A stretch of 64,000 nt of DNA, taken from NCBI GenBank assembly GCA_046331705.1, contig JAXLQJ010000035.1:1-64000 (forward strand), written 5' to 3'. The stretch comes from JADJOY01 sp046331705 [NCBI: bacterium]. GTDB lineage: Bacteria > JADJOY01. A program made the position numbers and the translations under genes. This document shows, in pieces, positions 26,547 through 36,092 of the stretch; the stretch's first letter is position 1, and every line of letters starts with the position of its first letter. The notes under the pieces were generated by a model, which ran no database searches, had not been told where the DNA came from, and worked only from the letters and a program-made list of their open reading frames with translations.

Positions 26547-29123
26547 ATGCACTCGACACTGAATCTCATCCTGCAGGTCGCGATCATCATCCTGGTCGCG
26601 AGGTTGGTGGGGTTCGCGTTCCGGATGCTGCGGCAGCCCCAGGTCATGGGGGAGATGTCCGCCGGAATCCTGCTGGGGCCGTCCTTCCTGGGCTGGCTCG
26701 CGCCGGACTGGCACGCGGTGCTCTTCCCGCCCGAGCGGCTCTCGTATCTCCATTCGCTGAGCCAGCTCGGCGTCCTGCTCTTCATGTTCCTGGTGGGGCT
26801 CGAGCTCGACCCCAAGCACCTGGTGGGTCGTGGACGCACGGCGCTCGTGACCAGCGCGGCGAGCATCGCGGCGCCGTTCGCGCTCGGGGCACTCTTGGCC
26901 TTGGCGCTCTACGGGTCGTTCGCGCCGCCGGGCACGCGGCGGGTGAGCTTCACGTTGTTCATGGGCGCCGCGATGAGCGTCACCGCCTTCCCGGTGCTGG
27001 CGCGAATCCTCTCCGAACGCGGACTGACGCGCACCAAGGTGGGCTCCGTGACCATCGCGTGCGCCGCCCTCGCCGACGTCGCCGCATGGGTGGTCCTCGC
27101 CGGCGTGGTGGCGCTGGCCCGCGTGCAGTCCGAGCCGGGGAACCTGATCGGCACACTGCTCGGGACTGGCCTCTACGTCATGACCATGTTGACCGTCGTG
27201 CGCCCGCTGACCCGGCGCATCGAGGTGTTCTATCGAAACCGCGGGCGGATCATCACCCAGGACTTGCTCGCGTTCGTGCTGTTGCTCTTCCTCACCTCGG
27301 CGTGGATCACCGAGTGGCTGGGCATCCACGCGCTCTTCGGCGCGTTCCTGCTCGGCGCGGTCTTGCCCAAGGACCCGAGCTTCGTCCGCGACCTGCGCGA
27401 CAAGCTCGAGGACCTCACCGTGGTCTTCCTGCTGCCGCTCTTCTTCGCCGACGCGGGCCTGAGGACGCGGCTCGGGCTCCTCGACGGCGTGGGGATGTGG
27501 GCCGTGTGCGGCGTGATCATGGTGGTGGCCGTGATCGGGAAGCTCGGCGGCACGGCACTGGCCGCGCGCTGGATGGGCCTGCCGTGGCGCGAGGCCGGCG
27601 CCATCGGCGTGCTCATGAACACGCGCGGCTTGATGGAGCTGGTGATCCTCACCATCGGCCTCGAGCTCGGCATCCTGTCGCCGGCGCTGTTCGCGATGAT
27701 GGTGTTGATGGCGCTGGTCACCACGTTCATGACCACGCCGGTCTTGGAGCGTGTCTATCCCGCAGAGCTCATTCGCCGCGAGGTGGTCGGTGGCCCCGAG
27801 GCCGAGGGCTACTCGATCCTGATCCCGGTCTCGCTGCCGAGCGCGGGTCCGGATCTGGTGCACCTGGCGGCGACACTCGCGCGCGGCGCTGCGGGCGGGC
27901 AGATCTACGCGTTGCACCTGGCGCGCGCCAGCGATCGCTCGTTCTTCGATGCGTCGGTGACGCCAGCGATCCGGCCCGACCTCGCCTCCCTCGAACCGTT
28001 GCTCGCCGCCGCCAAGGCTGACGCGATCGACGTCCACCCGCTCGCCTTCGTGAGCCGCGAGCCCGGCGCGGACATCACCGCCATCGCGCACGCCAAGGGC
28101 GCGCGCCTGATCCTGATGGGCTGGCACAAGCCGGTGCTGAGCCAGAGCATCCTGGGCGGCACGGTGAACCAGGTGATGCGCGAGGCGCGCTGCGACGTCG
28201 CGGTGTACGTGCGCCGTCGCTTCGAGCCGGTGCGGCGCGTGCTCGTGCCGTATCGCGGCTTCCACGATCGCGGAGCGCTCGAGCTGGCGCGGCGCATGGC
28301 GAAAGGCTCGGAGCCGCAGCAGGGTCAGCAGGCCTTCGCGTGGAGCGCGCCGCACGTGACCATCCTGCACCTGGTGCCGCGCGGCGATCGGCGCGACGAC
28401 GAACGACTCGGGCTCTCTGCCGCGGCCACCGCATTCGAGGCGGCGGGCATCGAGCTCAAGGTGATCGAGACCGACGATGCCCTCGACTCGGCGGTTGCCG
28501 AAGCCCGCCGGGGTTACGACCTCGTCATCGTGGGAGTGTCGGAGGAGCTGGGGCTCGAGCCGAATCTCTTCTCGACGCGCCACGAGCGGTTTGCCGCGGA
28601 ATGCCCGGCCTCGCTCTTGATCGTTCGCAAGTACGAGCGGTCGGATCCGACGACCGACGCGCTCAAATCCGATCGCCGCCGCACCGCTGCACGGCGCCTC
28701 CCGTTCCTCGAACCCGCGTGGCCTGAGACGGGATCGGCGTCCGCGAGTCGCGTGGCGATGGCGCTGCAACTCGCCGCAACGCGTAGTCTCGAACCGAATC
28801 AGGTGAATTGCGTCTCGCCTCCGACGATCTCGTCCGCAATTCGCGGCTGCTCGGTGGAATGTTCACCGCTGTGCTGCTCGCACCGGCGGTGGCGAGCGCC
28901 GCGACGATCCTCGTCACCACCACCGCCGACGACGTCACACCGAACGGTACCTGCTCGCTGCGCGAGGCCATCCAGGCCGCCAACGGCGACGTTGCCGTCG
29001 ACCACCCATCGTGGCCTTGCTGGATCGAAGGCACGGCAGGCACGTTCTACAACCGAGGCTCGATGCGGATCGAAGCGAGCACGCTTGGACCGGCTGTCGC
29101 GGATCCGCCACAGGAGAACCTGA
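26547..29123 (+). CDS. Cation:proton antiporter (CPA2/KefB-like) with two USP domains
   Basis: The N-terminal 410 residues are a CPA2 antiporter with about 12 helices and typical motifs: AGILLGPSFLG, FMFLVGLELDPK, and LMNTRGLMELVIL near the end. Two universal-stress-protein-like domains follow (about 425-560 and 565-700). The first ends with RLILMGWHKPVLSQSILGGTVNQV, the nucleotide-binding loop. There is no TrkA-N domain. The protein should exchange K+ or Na+ for protons, with the USP domains sensing nucleotides. After residue 700 (IVRKYERSD) the frame runs on for another 158 low-complexity residues. The last 105 codons overlap the CSLREA gene in another frame and mirror its coding sequence. 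I suspect a lost stop or frameshift near 28650-28800; the true protein is probably about 700 residues. Confidence 0.8.
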   Translation: MHSTLNLILQVAIIILVARLVGFAFRMLRQPQVMGEMSAGILLGPSFLGWLAPDWHAVLFPPERLSYLHSLSQLGVLLFMFLVGLELDPKHLVGRGRTALVTSAASIAAPFALGALLALALYGSFAPPGTRRVSFTLFMGAAMSVTAFPVLARILSERGLTRTKVGSVTIACAALADVAAWVVLAGVVALARVQSEPGNLIGTLLGTGLYVMTMLTVVRPLTRRIEVFYRNRGRIITQDLLAFVLLLFLTSAWITEWLGIHALFGAFLLGAVLPKDPSFVRDLRDKLEDLTVVFLLPLFFADAGLRTRLGLLDGVGMWAVCGVIMVVAVIGKLGGTALAARWMGLPWREAGAIGVLMNTRGLMELVILTIGLELGILSPALFAMMVLMALVTTFMTTPVLERVYPAELIRREVVGGPEAEGYSILIPVSLPSAGPDLVHLAATLARGAAGGQIYALHLARASDRSFFDASVTPAIRPDLASLEPLLAAAKADAIDVHPLAFVSREPGADITAIAHAKGARLILMGWHKPVLSQSILGGTVNQVMREARCDVAVYVRRRFEPVRRVLVPYRGFHDRGALELARRMAKGSEPQQGQQAFAWSAPHVTILHLVPRGDRRDDERLGLSAAATAFEAAGIELKVIETDDALDSAVAEARRGYDLVIVGVSEELGLEPNLFSTRHERFAAECPASLLIVRKYERSDPTTDALKSDRRRTAARRLPFLEPAWPETGSASASRVAMALQLAATRSLEPNQVNCVSPPTISSAIRGCSVECSPLCCSHRRWRAPRRSSSPPPPTTSHRTVPARCARPSRPPTATLPSTTHRGLAGSKARQARSTTEARCGSKRARLDRLSRIRHRRT

Positions 29124-29956
29124 TTCACGGCCTGACGGAGTCTCCCGGCACCACGATCGTCGCGAACAGCATCGTCGTCGGGCGCTGCTCCGGCGCCCTC
29201 ACGTCCGAGGGCTACACGCTCGCCGAGGATCCGAGCTGCCTGTCACCTTCAGCGACGGATGTCGTGGGCGTGCCCGCACAGCTCGGCTCGCTCGGCGTTC
29301 ATGGCGGCGTCTTGGAGACGTACCTTCCCGCCGCCGCGAGCCCGGCGATCGACAGCGGTGATCCCGATCACTGCCCAGCATTCGACGCGCGCGGTGCGCC
29401 TCGCCCCCTCGATGGCGACGACGACGGAATCGCGCGTTGTGATCGCGGCGCAGTGGAGGCGAGCTGCGCCGGTCCCGATTCCGACCAGGACACCCTCGCC
29501 GACCCGTGCGACCCCTGCCCGGCAGATTCCGCCAACGACGCCGATCACGACGGGGTGTGCGAGAGCGAGGACGTGTGCCCGGCGGTTCCCGATCCCGACC
29601 AATCCGATCGCGACGGTGACCACTTCGGCGACGCGTGCGATCTCTGCACCGACGCCGACCACGATGGCTACGGCGATCCCGCCAGCCACTCGTGCAGCCA
29701 CGACGAGGTCGACTGCGATGACTCGCGCGCGGCCGTGAACCCCGGCCAGACCGAGGTCTGGCAGAACGGCCTCGACGACGATTGCAACCCGATCACGTCG
29801 GACACGGGCTGCGTTCCCGAGCCGGCCAACGCCGCCACGGGCGGAGCCGCGAGCCGCGCGGGTCCATCGCCCAGCACGATCCTCGGCTGGCTCGTCCTGG
29901 CACTCGGCTTACGCACGCTGCGACGCGCGCGCCACCCCGCGCTCAGATCGCGATGA
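28808..29956 (+). CDS. CSLREA-domain surface protein with TSP3 and MopE-type repeats
   Basis: A 382-residue exported protein with a signal peptide (MFTAVLLAPAVASAA). Next come the CSLREA motif (TCSLREAIQAANGD) and a choice-of-anchor-like end (IVANSIVVGRC...AIDSGDPDHC...CDRGAVE). Acidic thrombospondin type-3 calcium repeats follow (DSDQDTLADPCDPC, DADHDGVCESEDVC, DRDGDHFGDACDLC), then a MopE-type motif (VDCDDSRAAVNPGQTE and DDDCNP). The C-terminus (GCVPEP, hydrophobic STILGWLVLALGL, RRARH) looks like a sorting tail. The beta-helix between CSLREA and the anchor part is far shorter than usual, so the protein may be internally deleted. TTG 28808 with AGG upstream gives a full signal peptide; ATG 28859 is possible. 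It overlaps the antiporter frame. Confidence 0.7.
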   Translation: MRLASDDLVRNSRLLGGMFTAVLLAPAVASAATILVTTTADDVTPNGTCSLREAIQAANGDVAVDHPSWPCWIEGTAGTFYNRGSMRIEASTLGPAVADPPQENLIHGLTESPGTTIVANSIVVGRCSGALTSEGYTLAEDPSCLSPSATDVVGVPAQLGSLGVHGGVLETYLPAAASPAIDSGDPDHCPAFDARGAPRPLDGDDDGIARCDRGAVEASCAGPDSDQDTLADPCDPCPADSANDADHDGVCESEDVCPAVPDPDQSDRDGDHFGDACDLCTDADHDGYGDPASHSCSHDEVDCDDSRAAVNPGQTEVWQNGLDDDCNPITSDTGCVPEPANAATGGAASRAGPSPSTILGWLVLALGLRTLRRARHPALRSR

Positions 29957-31298
29957 CGTGAGGTAGGCGCGTCGCGAGCGGCGCAGCGGCGCGCGCGCGG
30001 AGCGCCGAGAGCCAGGCGCGCGAAACGAGCGGCGGCGGGGACGCGGGACCAGTCGCGAGCCTTGCCATCGCGCTCGCGGCGGCACGGAAGCTCGTGCTCC
30101 AATCCTCGTCGAGACCGGCTGCGGCGTCGACGGTGAAGTGCAGCCGGCCGACGCGGACCTCCAGAGGCGCGCGCTCGGTGGGCTTGGCGATGCCCCGATG
30201 GAGCCACGCGATGCCGTCGGTTCCCGCGACCTCGATGGTGAGATCGTACGGCTCGCGATCGGAGCGGATCGCGAGGTTCGGCGCATGGACCAGCTCGAGG
30301 TGCGAGTAACGGCCCGCGTACGCGTGAGCGAGGGCGAGCACGGCCTGGCCGGGTGCGGTGGCACTCGCTGCATCGAACGCGGCGTATCCCGTGAGGCTCG
30401 CGAGCGGCCCACCGAGGCGCGCGAGCGCCAGGAACCGATCGAACGCGGGGTGCACCGCCCAGCGCTCGCCATCGACAGGCGCGGCAGCGCGAGCCGCGCC
30501 GCGTCCGCCGACGATCGCGCGCAGACGGATCGTGGTGATCTCGCCAAGGACGTTCCGATCGACGAGGTCCGCGAGCGCCACGAACGGCGGGTAGCAGAGC
30601 AGCGGGTCGAAGACGCGGAAGCGGGCCATCGCCGCGGTGTGCGCCCAAACGAGCTCGTCGAGGGCCGCGGCTTCGGGGGCTGCACCGCGATGGAGCGAGA
30701 CCGCGACACCGCGCACCAGGCACGCGGCGATCGCTTCGGCGGGGATCGGCTGCTCGCCACCGAGTTCCACGGCATTGACACGCTCCAGGAAGCGCAACCA
30801 GGCGGTGCCGGTCGGGCGCTCGCAGCGCTCGACGTGCCCGGCACCGGCTTCGCGATACGCCCATTCGAGATCGTCGACGTCGGCGCTCGCACCCACGAGG
30901 CCCACACGCAACGCGCCCAGCCCCCGCGCCGGCTTCGTGCGCGGCGGCAGCCCCAAGTCGCTCGGCAACAAGGTGCGCGGCAGCACGTGGTGGCGCAGCG
31001 CGCCGCGCACCGTCGAGATCACCTGCGTGTCGCGAGCGCCGAGCAGGATCTTGCGGAGCGCCTGGCGAGCGACGGGATCGCTCGCCACCAGCTCACGAAG
31101 CTCACCCACTCCGCCGAGCGCCGGATGATGGCGATCGATGCGGCGCAAGATGCGCTCGATGAGCCCGAGCCGGCGCAGCAAGGCGTTCGTGTCGAGAGCG
31201 ACCAGCGCGCGGCCGTGGGCGAGAGCTCGACGCGCGAGCCAGGTGAGGGCTCCGTCGATCACTCGATCCAGCACGCGGGGATCCGTGAGCGCGCTCAT
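29943..31298 (-). CDS. Degenerate Gfo/Idh/MocA-like partner protein
   Basis: A 451-residue protein without a clear family hit to my eye. A helical N-terminal region of about 130 residues precedes a Rossmann-like start (ALRVGLVGASADVDDLEWAY) and then a segment resembling the C-terminal half of Gfo/Idh/MocA oxidoreductases (FVALADLVDRNVLGEITTIRLRAI). The catalytic E-K-P element is missing. It starts at an ATG that overlaps the stop of the true Gfo/Idh/MocA oxidoreductase upstream (ATGA), so the two are co-translated. A likely reading is a non-catalytic subunit or a diverged paralogue acting on the same sugar substrate. It converges with, and overlaps by 14 bases, the CSLREA gene. Confidence 0.6.
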   Translation of the reverse strand: MSALTDPRVLDRVIDGALTWLARRALAHGRALVALDTNALLRRLGLIERILRRIDRHHPALGGVGELRELVASDPVARQALRKILLGARDTQVISTVRGALRHHVLPRTLLPSDLGLPPRTKPARGLGALRVGLVGASADVDDLEWAYREAGAGHVERCERPTGTAWLRFLERVNAVELGGEQPIPAEAIAACLVRGVAVSLHRGAAPEAAALDELVWAHTAAMARFRVFDPLLCYPPFVALADLVDRNVLGEITTIRLRAIVGGRGAARAAAPVDGERWAVHPAFDRFLALARLGGPLASLTGYAAFDAASATAPGQAVLALAHAYAGRYSHLELVHAPNLAIRSDREPYDLTIEVAGTDGIAWLHRGIAKPTERAPLEVRVGRLHFTVDAAAGLDEDWSTSFRAAASAMARLATGPASPPPLVSRAWLSALRARAAAPLATRLPHVIAI

Positions 31299-32434
31299 GG
31301 ATGCGCTCCGCGCGCCGCCCCCGCGTGCGCGGCCGAACCGTCGCTCACCACCAGCTCGGCCGCCACCGCCTCGTCGGTCACGTCCTCGGGGCGAACCTCG
31401 GCGCCGCGCTTCGCGGCCAGGATCAGTGCGAACGCGAAGCGCAGCACTTCGAGCGCGCGCTCGCCGGTGAGCGCCGAGTCACGCCCTTCACGGATGGCGC
31501 GCGGGAAGTCGCGGATGCCGGCGGTGAAGCTCGCCTGCCAGTCGGTGTCGAGGTCGTCGAAGACCGTGCGGCGACCGTCGCGCACCAGCACCAGCGGCGG
31601 ATCGTCGACGATCCGGCCGGTGCAGCAGGAGAGCAGGAGCTGGCCGCGCGTGCCGGTGATCTCGACTCGCTCGTCGGCGGGGAAGTACTTGGAGCGCGTG
31701 TGCAGATTGGGCGTGAACGCGATGTCGAAGACGCCGATCGTGGGCCGGTCGCGGTAGCGCCACACGAGCTGTGCGGGCTCGTCGGCGTAATGAAAGGTGC
31801 GATCGATGTAGCCCTTCACCGCGCCGATCGCCCCGAGAAAGTGAATCGCCAGCGAGAGCTTGTGGTAGCCGTCGTCGAAGACCGCCTGCCCCATGCCCTT
31901 GTCGCTCTCGATCAGATGCCAGAGCTCGGCCTCGAGCGGAACGACCCGCGAGCCGAAGAGCCCGGTGCCGAGCTTGAAACGAATCGTGAGCACCTCGCCG
32001 ATCTCACCGGCGTCGAGCAGCTCCTTCGCTCTCACGTAGGCCGGGTAGAAGACGAAGTTCTCGAGGATCCGAAGGCGCGCGGTGCTGGCGCGCGCCGCGG
32101 CGAGCATCGCTTCCGCGTCGGCGATGGTGACCGTCATCGGCTTCTGACACGAGACGTGCTTCCCGGCCGCCAGCGCCTCCACCACGATCGGCCGGTGCAG
32201 ATGATGCGGAGTGTTCACCTCCACGAGGTCGATCGACGGGTCCCGAAGCAGCTCGCGGAAATCGGTGGTGGTGCGTCGCACCTGCCACTCCGCCGCGCGG
32301 CGACGCAGCAACGCCTCGCTCTTGTCGCAGAGCGCCACCAGCTCCGCGTCCGCGCAATCCCGATACGCCGGCGCGTGGAGCATCGTGATGTCGCCCACTC
32401 CGATCATCGCCACCGAGAGCTTCGACGCGCTCAC
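31295..32434 (-). CDS. Gfo/Idh/MocA family oxidoreductase
   Basis: A 379-residue NAD(P)-dependent sugar or inositol dehydrogenase-type protein. The N-terminal Rossmann motif is VAMIGVGDITMLHAPAY. The usual E-K-P motif reads Q97-K98-P99 (HVSCQKPMT), a known variant, and NTPHHLH precedes it. The C-terminal domain has ELWHLIESDKGMG...DDGYHKLSLAIHFLG, where the aspartate and histidine are probable catalytic residues. GTG 32434 with GGGAGG five bases upstream is the best start; a longer frame to 32557 lacks such a site. Together with its partner it may oxidise a sugar nucleotide or free sugar for the glycosyltransferase cluster that starts divergently at 32575 (inference). Confidence 0.8.
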   Translation of the reverse strand: MSASKLSVAMIGVGDITMLHAPAYRDCADAELVALCDKSEALLRRRAAEWQVRRTTTDFRELLRDPSIDLVEVNTPHHLHRPIVVEALAAGKHVSCQKPMTVTIADAEAMLAAARASTARLRILENFVFYPAYVRAKELLDAGEIGEVLTIRFKLGTGLFGSRVVPLEAELWHLIESDKGMGQAVFDDGYHKLSLAIHFLGAIGAVKGYIDRTFHYADEPAQLVWRYRDRPTIGVFDIAFTPNLHTRSKYFPADERVEITGTRGQLLLSCCTGRIVDDPPLVLVRDGRRTVFDDLDTDWQASFTAGIRDFPRAIREGRDSALTGERALEVLRFAFALILAAKRGAEVRPEDVTDEAVAAELVVSDGSAAHAGAARGAHP

Positions 32435-32439
32435 GCGCA

Positions 32440-32445
32440 CCTCCC
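32440..32445 (-). promoter_or_regulatory. Ribosome binding site deciding the Gfo/Idh/MocA start
   Basis: GGGAGG on the minus strand ends five bases before GTG 32434, arguing against the frame extension to 32557. Confidence 0.6.
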
Positions 32446-32574
32446 GCGCCGACTCGGCGCTCGACGCATGACGTAATCCCAATCGCGACGGGCTCCAATC
32501 CACGCCGACGAGAACGCGTTTCCCGAGCGAGCACGCGGCAGACGTGCTCTTCGGCAACGAGGTAAGGTCCGCGC

Positions 32575-34293
32575 GTGATCGCTCGAACCGAGGCCGTGCC
32601 GCGCGCGGGACGCGCTGCCGTCGTGGGTGCGGTGATGCTCGTCAGCCTGCTGGCGATCCCGCCACGACTCGCCGCCATCCGTGAAGCCGGTCCGTTCGTG
32701 TGGGACGACGGCATCCATTTGCTGGAAGGCCGCTGGCTCGAGACCGGCGCCGTGGCGTTGGCCAAGAGCATCGAACGGTTCCGCACCGAGCGCCGCACCG
32801 GCGAGGACGTGTGGCGCCTCGATCCCGAGCTCGCGTTTCTCGCCAACGAAACCCAGGGCATCCCGCTCTACTTTCCGCGTCCCGCATACGCGGTGGCGGT
32901 GGCGGCGGCGCTTCACGCGACGGGCGGTGCCGACTGGTCGGGTGCGCTGGTCTCCGCCATCGCCGGCGTGCTCACGGTGACGCTCGTCACCGCGCTGGGA
33001 GTCCGCGCTTGGGGCGTGAGGTCGGGTGCGCTCGCGGGCGTGGCGCTGGCGCTCTCGGGCTGGCACGTCGCATACAGCCGCATGGCGTTCGCCGAATCGC
33101 TGAGCGTGCTGGTCGCGACCGCAGCGGTGGCGTGCGTGATCCGGCCAGAGGGCCCGCTTCGCGCCCGGCGCTTGGTGTGTGCGGGGGTGCTCTGGGGGCT
33201 CGGTTGCCTCGCGCAAGATCGGCTGCTGCCGATCACGTTGCTGCCGGTGATCCTCGCGTACACGCGAGCGGCTCCCGTGCGGGGCCAGCGCGCGGCGACG
33301 GCGGCTCGCGTGCTGGTCGCGATCGGTGCGCCGATCGTGGCGTTGCAGGCGCTCGCCGAGCTGCCGTACTACGGCGCGATGCTGGCGCTCGCGCACTTCC
33401 AGCGCGCGCTGCCGTTCCCGACGCACGTCGAGCGTTTGCTGCGCCACTACGCGCAAGGTGCGGCGATCTCGGGGGTCCGCCCCGAGAACCTCCCGACGTA
33501 TCCGTTCCTCTACGCGCGCATGCTCGGCCCCGGGCTGGCGCTGGCACTGGTGGCGGGCGTGGTCGCGGCGCTGCGCACGCGCGATCGGACGTTGCGACGG
33601 CTCGTGCTGTGGCTCGTGCTGCCGATCGCACCCGCGAGCCTGACGGCGGCGGGCGCGCGCTATGCCGCCGTGACACTGCCCGCCGCGGCGCTGCTCGGCG
33701 GCTGGGCGCTCGATCCCGAGAACTGGCCGCGCGCGGTTCGCGAGCGCCTCGGGCGCACGGGCGGATGGGCGCTGGTGGGCGTGCTCGTCGCGAGCTCGAT
33801 CCCGTTCGCCGTGGCGCCCATCCGGTGGACGTCGGGTCATCGCGAAGCCATGAGCGTGGTCCGCGACGCTGGCTTGCGCTGTGTGGTGAGCACCGATCCC
33901 TACGTGGATGCGGTCTACCTCGACTACGACGCCGCGCGCGTGCGCTTTCCGCCGAGATCCAGCGCGGATCTGCGCGCCGCGTGGGAGTCGGGCTGCGGCA
34001 TGTACGCCGTCGACGCCATCGGCGCAGTGCTGCGCCAGAAGGATCGCGGCATCGAGGACGTGCTCGCGTCGTTCGAGAGCACCGTCGGCAACCCGATCGC
34101 GCTGCCGAACCCGGGCGCCGAATCGATCCTGTTCCCGTTCGAGTACAACTTCTCGTTCCCGACGACGCTTCGCTATCTGGCGAGTCCCGAGCGCGATCGC
34201 GCGGGTGCGATCTGGCTCTACCCGATCGGTGCCCTGGCGCGGCCGGAAGGGGATCCGAGCGCGCCGAGCCCAGCCGTGCCGCCGTCTCCATGA
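32575..34293 (+). CDS. WDD-motif polytopic glycosyltransferase-like protein, copy 1
   Basis: A 572-residue membrane protein with about 10-11 helices, related to GT39/GT-C dolichyl-phosphate-mannose transferases. The first periplasmic loop carries PFVWDDGIHLLE (W43-D44-D45), where GT39 enzymes have a catalytic Asp-Glu or Asp-Asp pair. A shared AELPYY motif lies mid-protein. A C-terminal soluble part follows (VVSTDPYVDAVYLDYDAARVRF). GTG 32575 is preceded by AAGG. The next two genes are paralogues that overlap it and each other by four bases, so this is a tandem triplication in one operon. It should transfer a sugar from a polyprenyl-phosphate carrier to an unknown acceptor in the periplasm. 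Confidence 0.75.
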   Translation: MIARTEAVPRAGRAAVVGAVMLVSLLAIPPRLAAIREAGPFVWDDGIHLLEGRWLETGAVALAKSIERFRTERRTGEDVWRLDPELAFLANETQGIPLYFPRPAYAVAVAAALHATGGADWSGALVSAIAGVLTVTLVTALGVRAWGVRSGALAGVALALSGWHVAYSRMAFAESLSVLVATAAVACVIRPEGPLRARRLVCAGVLWGLGCLAQDRLLPITLLPVILAYTRAAPVRGQRAATAARVLVAIGAPIVALQALAELPYYGAMLALAHFQRALPFPTHVERLLRHYAQGAAISGVRPENLPTYPFLYARMLGPGLALALVAGVVAALRTRDRTLRRLVLWLVLPIAPASLTAAGARYAAVTLPAAALLGGWALDPENWPRAVRERLGRTGGWALVGVLVASSIPFAVAPIRWTSGHREAMSVVRDAGLRCVVSTDPYVDAVYLDYDAARVRFPPRSSADLRAAWESGCGMYAVDAIGAVLRQKDRGIEDVLASFESTVGNPIALPNPGAESILFPFEYNFSFPTTLRYLASPERDRAGAIWLYPIGALARPEGDPSAPSPAVPPSP

Positions 34294-36092
34294 GCACCCA
34301 CGATCTCGATCGGTCTGGCCACGAGCGATGGTGGATCGGCGCAGCGCTCGTCGCCGCCTGCGTCCTCGGCACGATCACGCGCGTGGAGGGTGTGCTCGGC
34401 AACCCGAGCCCACTTTTCCTCTGGGACGACGCAGTCATCCATCTCGAGGTCCAATACCTCGACTCGATCGGATCGGCGACCGCGAGGGCGCGCGAAGCGC
34501 GTGCCGAGGAGCGGCGCTCGGGCCGCGACGTGTTCCGCGTGGAGGACTCGGTCGCCGAGTTCCGGCGCGAGGCCCGCGGCGCACAGCCCACGTTCGGCAG
34601 GCCGCTCCACGACCTCGCGGCGCTCGCCGCGTTCGAATCGATCGAGCGAGCGGGACTCCCCGACCGCAGCCTGTGGGCGGTGCCGCTCGTCTCCGCGCTC
34701 GCCGGGGCACTCGCGATTCCGCTCGCGTTCCTCCTCGCGCGGCGGCTCTGGGGCTCGACGACAGGGGCGCGCGCCGCGGCGATCCTCGCGGCGAGCGGCG
34801 GGCACCTCCTCTACTCGATCGAGGGCTTCAGCGAAGCGCTGCTGGTCTTCTTCCTGTACTTGGCGCTGCTCGTCGACGCCCACAGCCGAGCGGCGCTGCG
34901 CCAGCGACCCGACCGCCCGCTCCGTGGCTCGCTCAGCCTCGGGCTCGTGCTGGGCGCCGGGATGCTGGTCCACTTCCGGTTCGCGATCCTGGCCCTGGTG
35001 TTCCTGGTCGCCGAGGCGCTGCGGATCCGCCGCACGGTCATCGCGAAGCCCGATGCGCTGGCGCGACTCTTCTGGATGGGTGTCGGCATCGCGGGGATGA
35101 TGGCGATCGCCGAGCTGCCGTACTACGTGCTGCTCATGGCCGCGAAGCAGCGCGGCATCGCCGTTCATCCCAAGACGTATCTGGAGCAGGTGCTGTTCGT
35201 GCTGGCGCCCGAAGGTTTGGGATACGCCGGCAGTCTGGTGCGCTTCCGCCTCGACAACCTGCTCACGTATCCGTTCGCGCTCGTGTATCTCTGCGGCGCG
35301 GTCGTGGGTGTGTTGGCGGTCGTCACGCTGGTGCTCGACCGTCGCTCGCGACCGGCGCAGGACGAGACCCGAGGCGCCGGCTTGCTGATCGCGGTGTTCG
35401 TTGCGCCGATCCTCTTTTACTCGGTCACGATCCCGCTCTTGCGCTACGGCGCCACGAGCTTCGCGCTGGCCCCGCTCCTCGCCGCGCGAGCGATCGGTCT
35501 CGTCGAGGATCGCTTGCAGAACGCGAGGCGCGCACGCCTCGCACGCTGGGTTGGGCCGCTGCTGATGGGCGTCGCGCTGTTCGAGGGCGGAATCGTTCCG
35601 CTCCATCGAATCTCGCCCGACAACGGCTACCTCGCCTCGGTCGCACACGCGCACCCGCCAGGGTTGCAGGGCAGCGCCGTGCCACCGCACTTCACGACGA
35701 CGCCCCCCATCTCGTGGGCGATTGCCGGAACGGATTCGACCCGAGCGATTCCCAGGCTGGAATCGGCGTCCGCGGCGGACGGGGCGGTTGCGGATTGCTT
35801 CGTGCCGTACGTGTTGGTCGACTCGCTCGTCGACTTCATGAACATCGAGGGGCAAGGGTTTCCCGCCGAAGAACGCTTCCTGCGGGGCGTCGAACGGACA
35901 CACGTGCCCCGCGCCACGATACCGAACCGTTTCGGCGCGAGCCTCGTCCACGACCTCGAGCTCAATTACCGCCCGTTCTTCGAGACCCTCGCGCTTCATC
36001 GCAGCAGAGAAGCGCGGCGCGCTGATCGGATCCGGTTCTACGTGCTTCCGAGCGACGCCGACACCGGGGGCGAACGAGGGGCGCGACCGTGA
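34290..36092 (+). CDS. WDD-motif polytopic glycosyltransferase-like protein, copy 2
   Basis: A 600-residue paralogue of the preceding gene. The loop motif is PLFLWDDAVIHLE (W45-D46-D47) and AIAELPYYVLLMAAKQRG is the mid-protein counterpart of the AELPYY element. About 10-11 helices are visible. The last 150 residues are soluble (ADCFVPYVLVDSLVDFMNIEGQGF). The start ATG overlaps the stop of copy 1 (ATGA) and its own stop overlaps the start of copy 3 (GTGA), so translation is coupled. The spread of sequence outside the motifs suggests an old duplication with different donors or acceptors, rather than a recent one. Confidence 0.75.
   Translation: MSTHDLDRSGHERWWIGAALVAACVLGTITRVEGVLGNPSPLFLWDDAVIHLEVQYLDSIGSATARAREARAEERRSGRDVFRVEDSVAEFRREARGAQPTFGRPLHDLAALAAFESIERAGLPDRSLWAVPLVSALAGALAIPLAFLLARRLWGSTTGARAAAILAASGGHLLYSIEGFSEALLVFFLYLALLVDAHSRAALRQRPDRPLRGSLSLGLVLGAGMLVHFRFAILALVFLVAEALRIRRTVIAKPDALARLFWMGVGIAGMMAIAELPYYVLLMAAKQRGIAVHPKTYLEQVLFVLAPEGLGYAGSLVRFRLDNLLTYPFALVYLCGAVVGVLAVVTLVLDRRSRPAQDETRGAGLLIAVFVAPILFYSVTIPLLRYGATSFALAPLLAARAIGLVEDRLQNARRARLARWVGPLLMGVALFEGGIVPLHRISPDNGYLASVAHAHPPGLQGSAVPPHFTTTPPISWAIAGTDSTRAIPRLESASAADGAVADCFVPYVLVDSLVDFMNIEGQGFPAEERFLRGVERTHVPRATIPNRFGASLVHDLELNYRPFFETLALHRSREARRADRIRFYVLPSDADTGGERGARP

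Noticed and set aside
26115-28769. Very long open frame on the minus strand (884 codons) opposite the antiporter
   Set aside because: It is antisense to a gene with clear family motifs, is His/Arg/Gln-rich, and begins inside ccr. This is a high-GC shadow frame.
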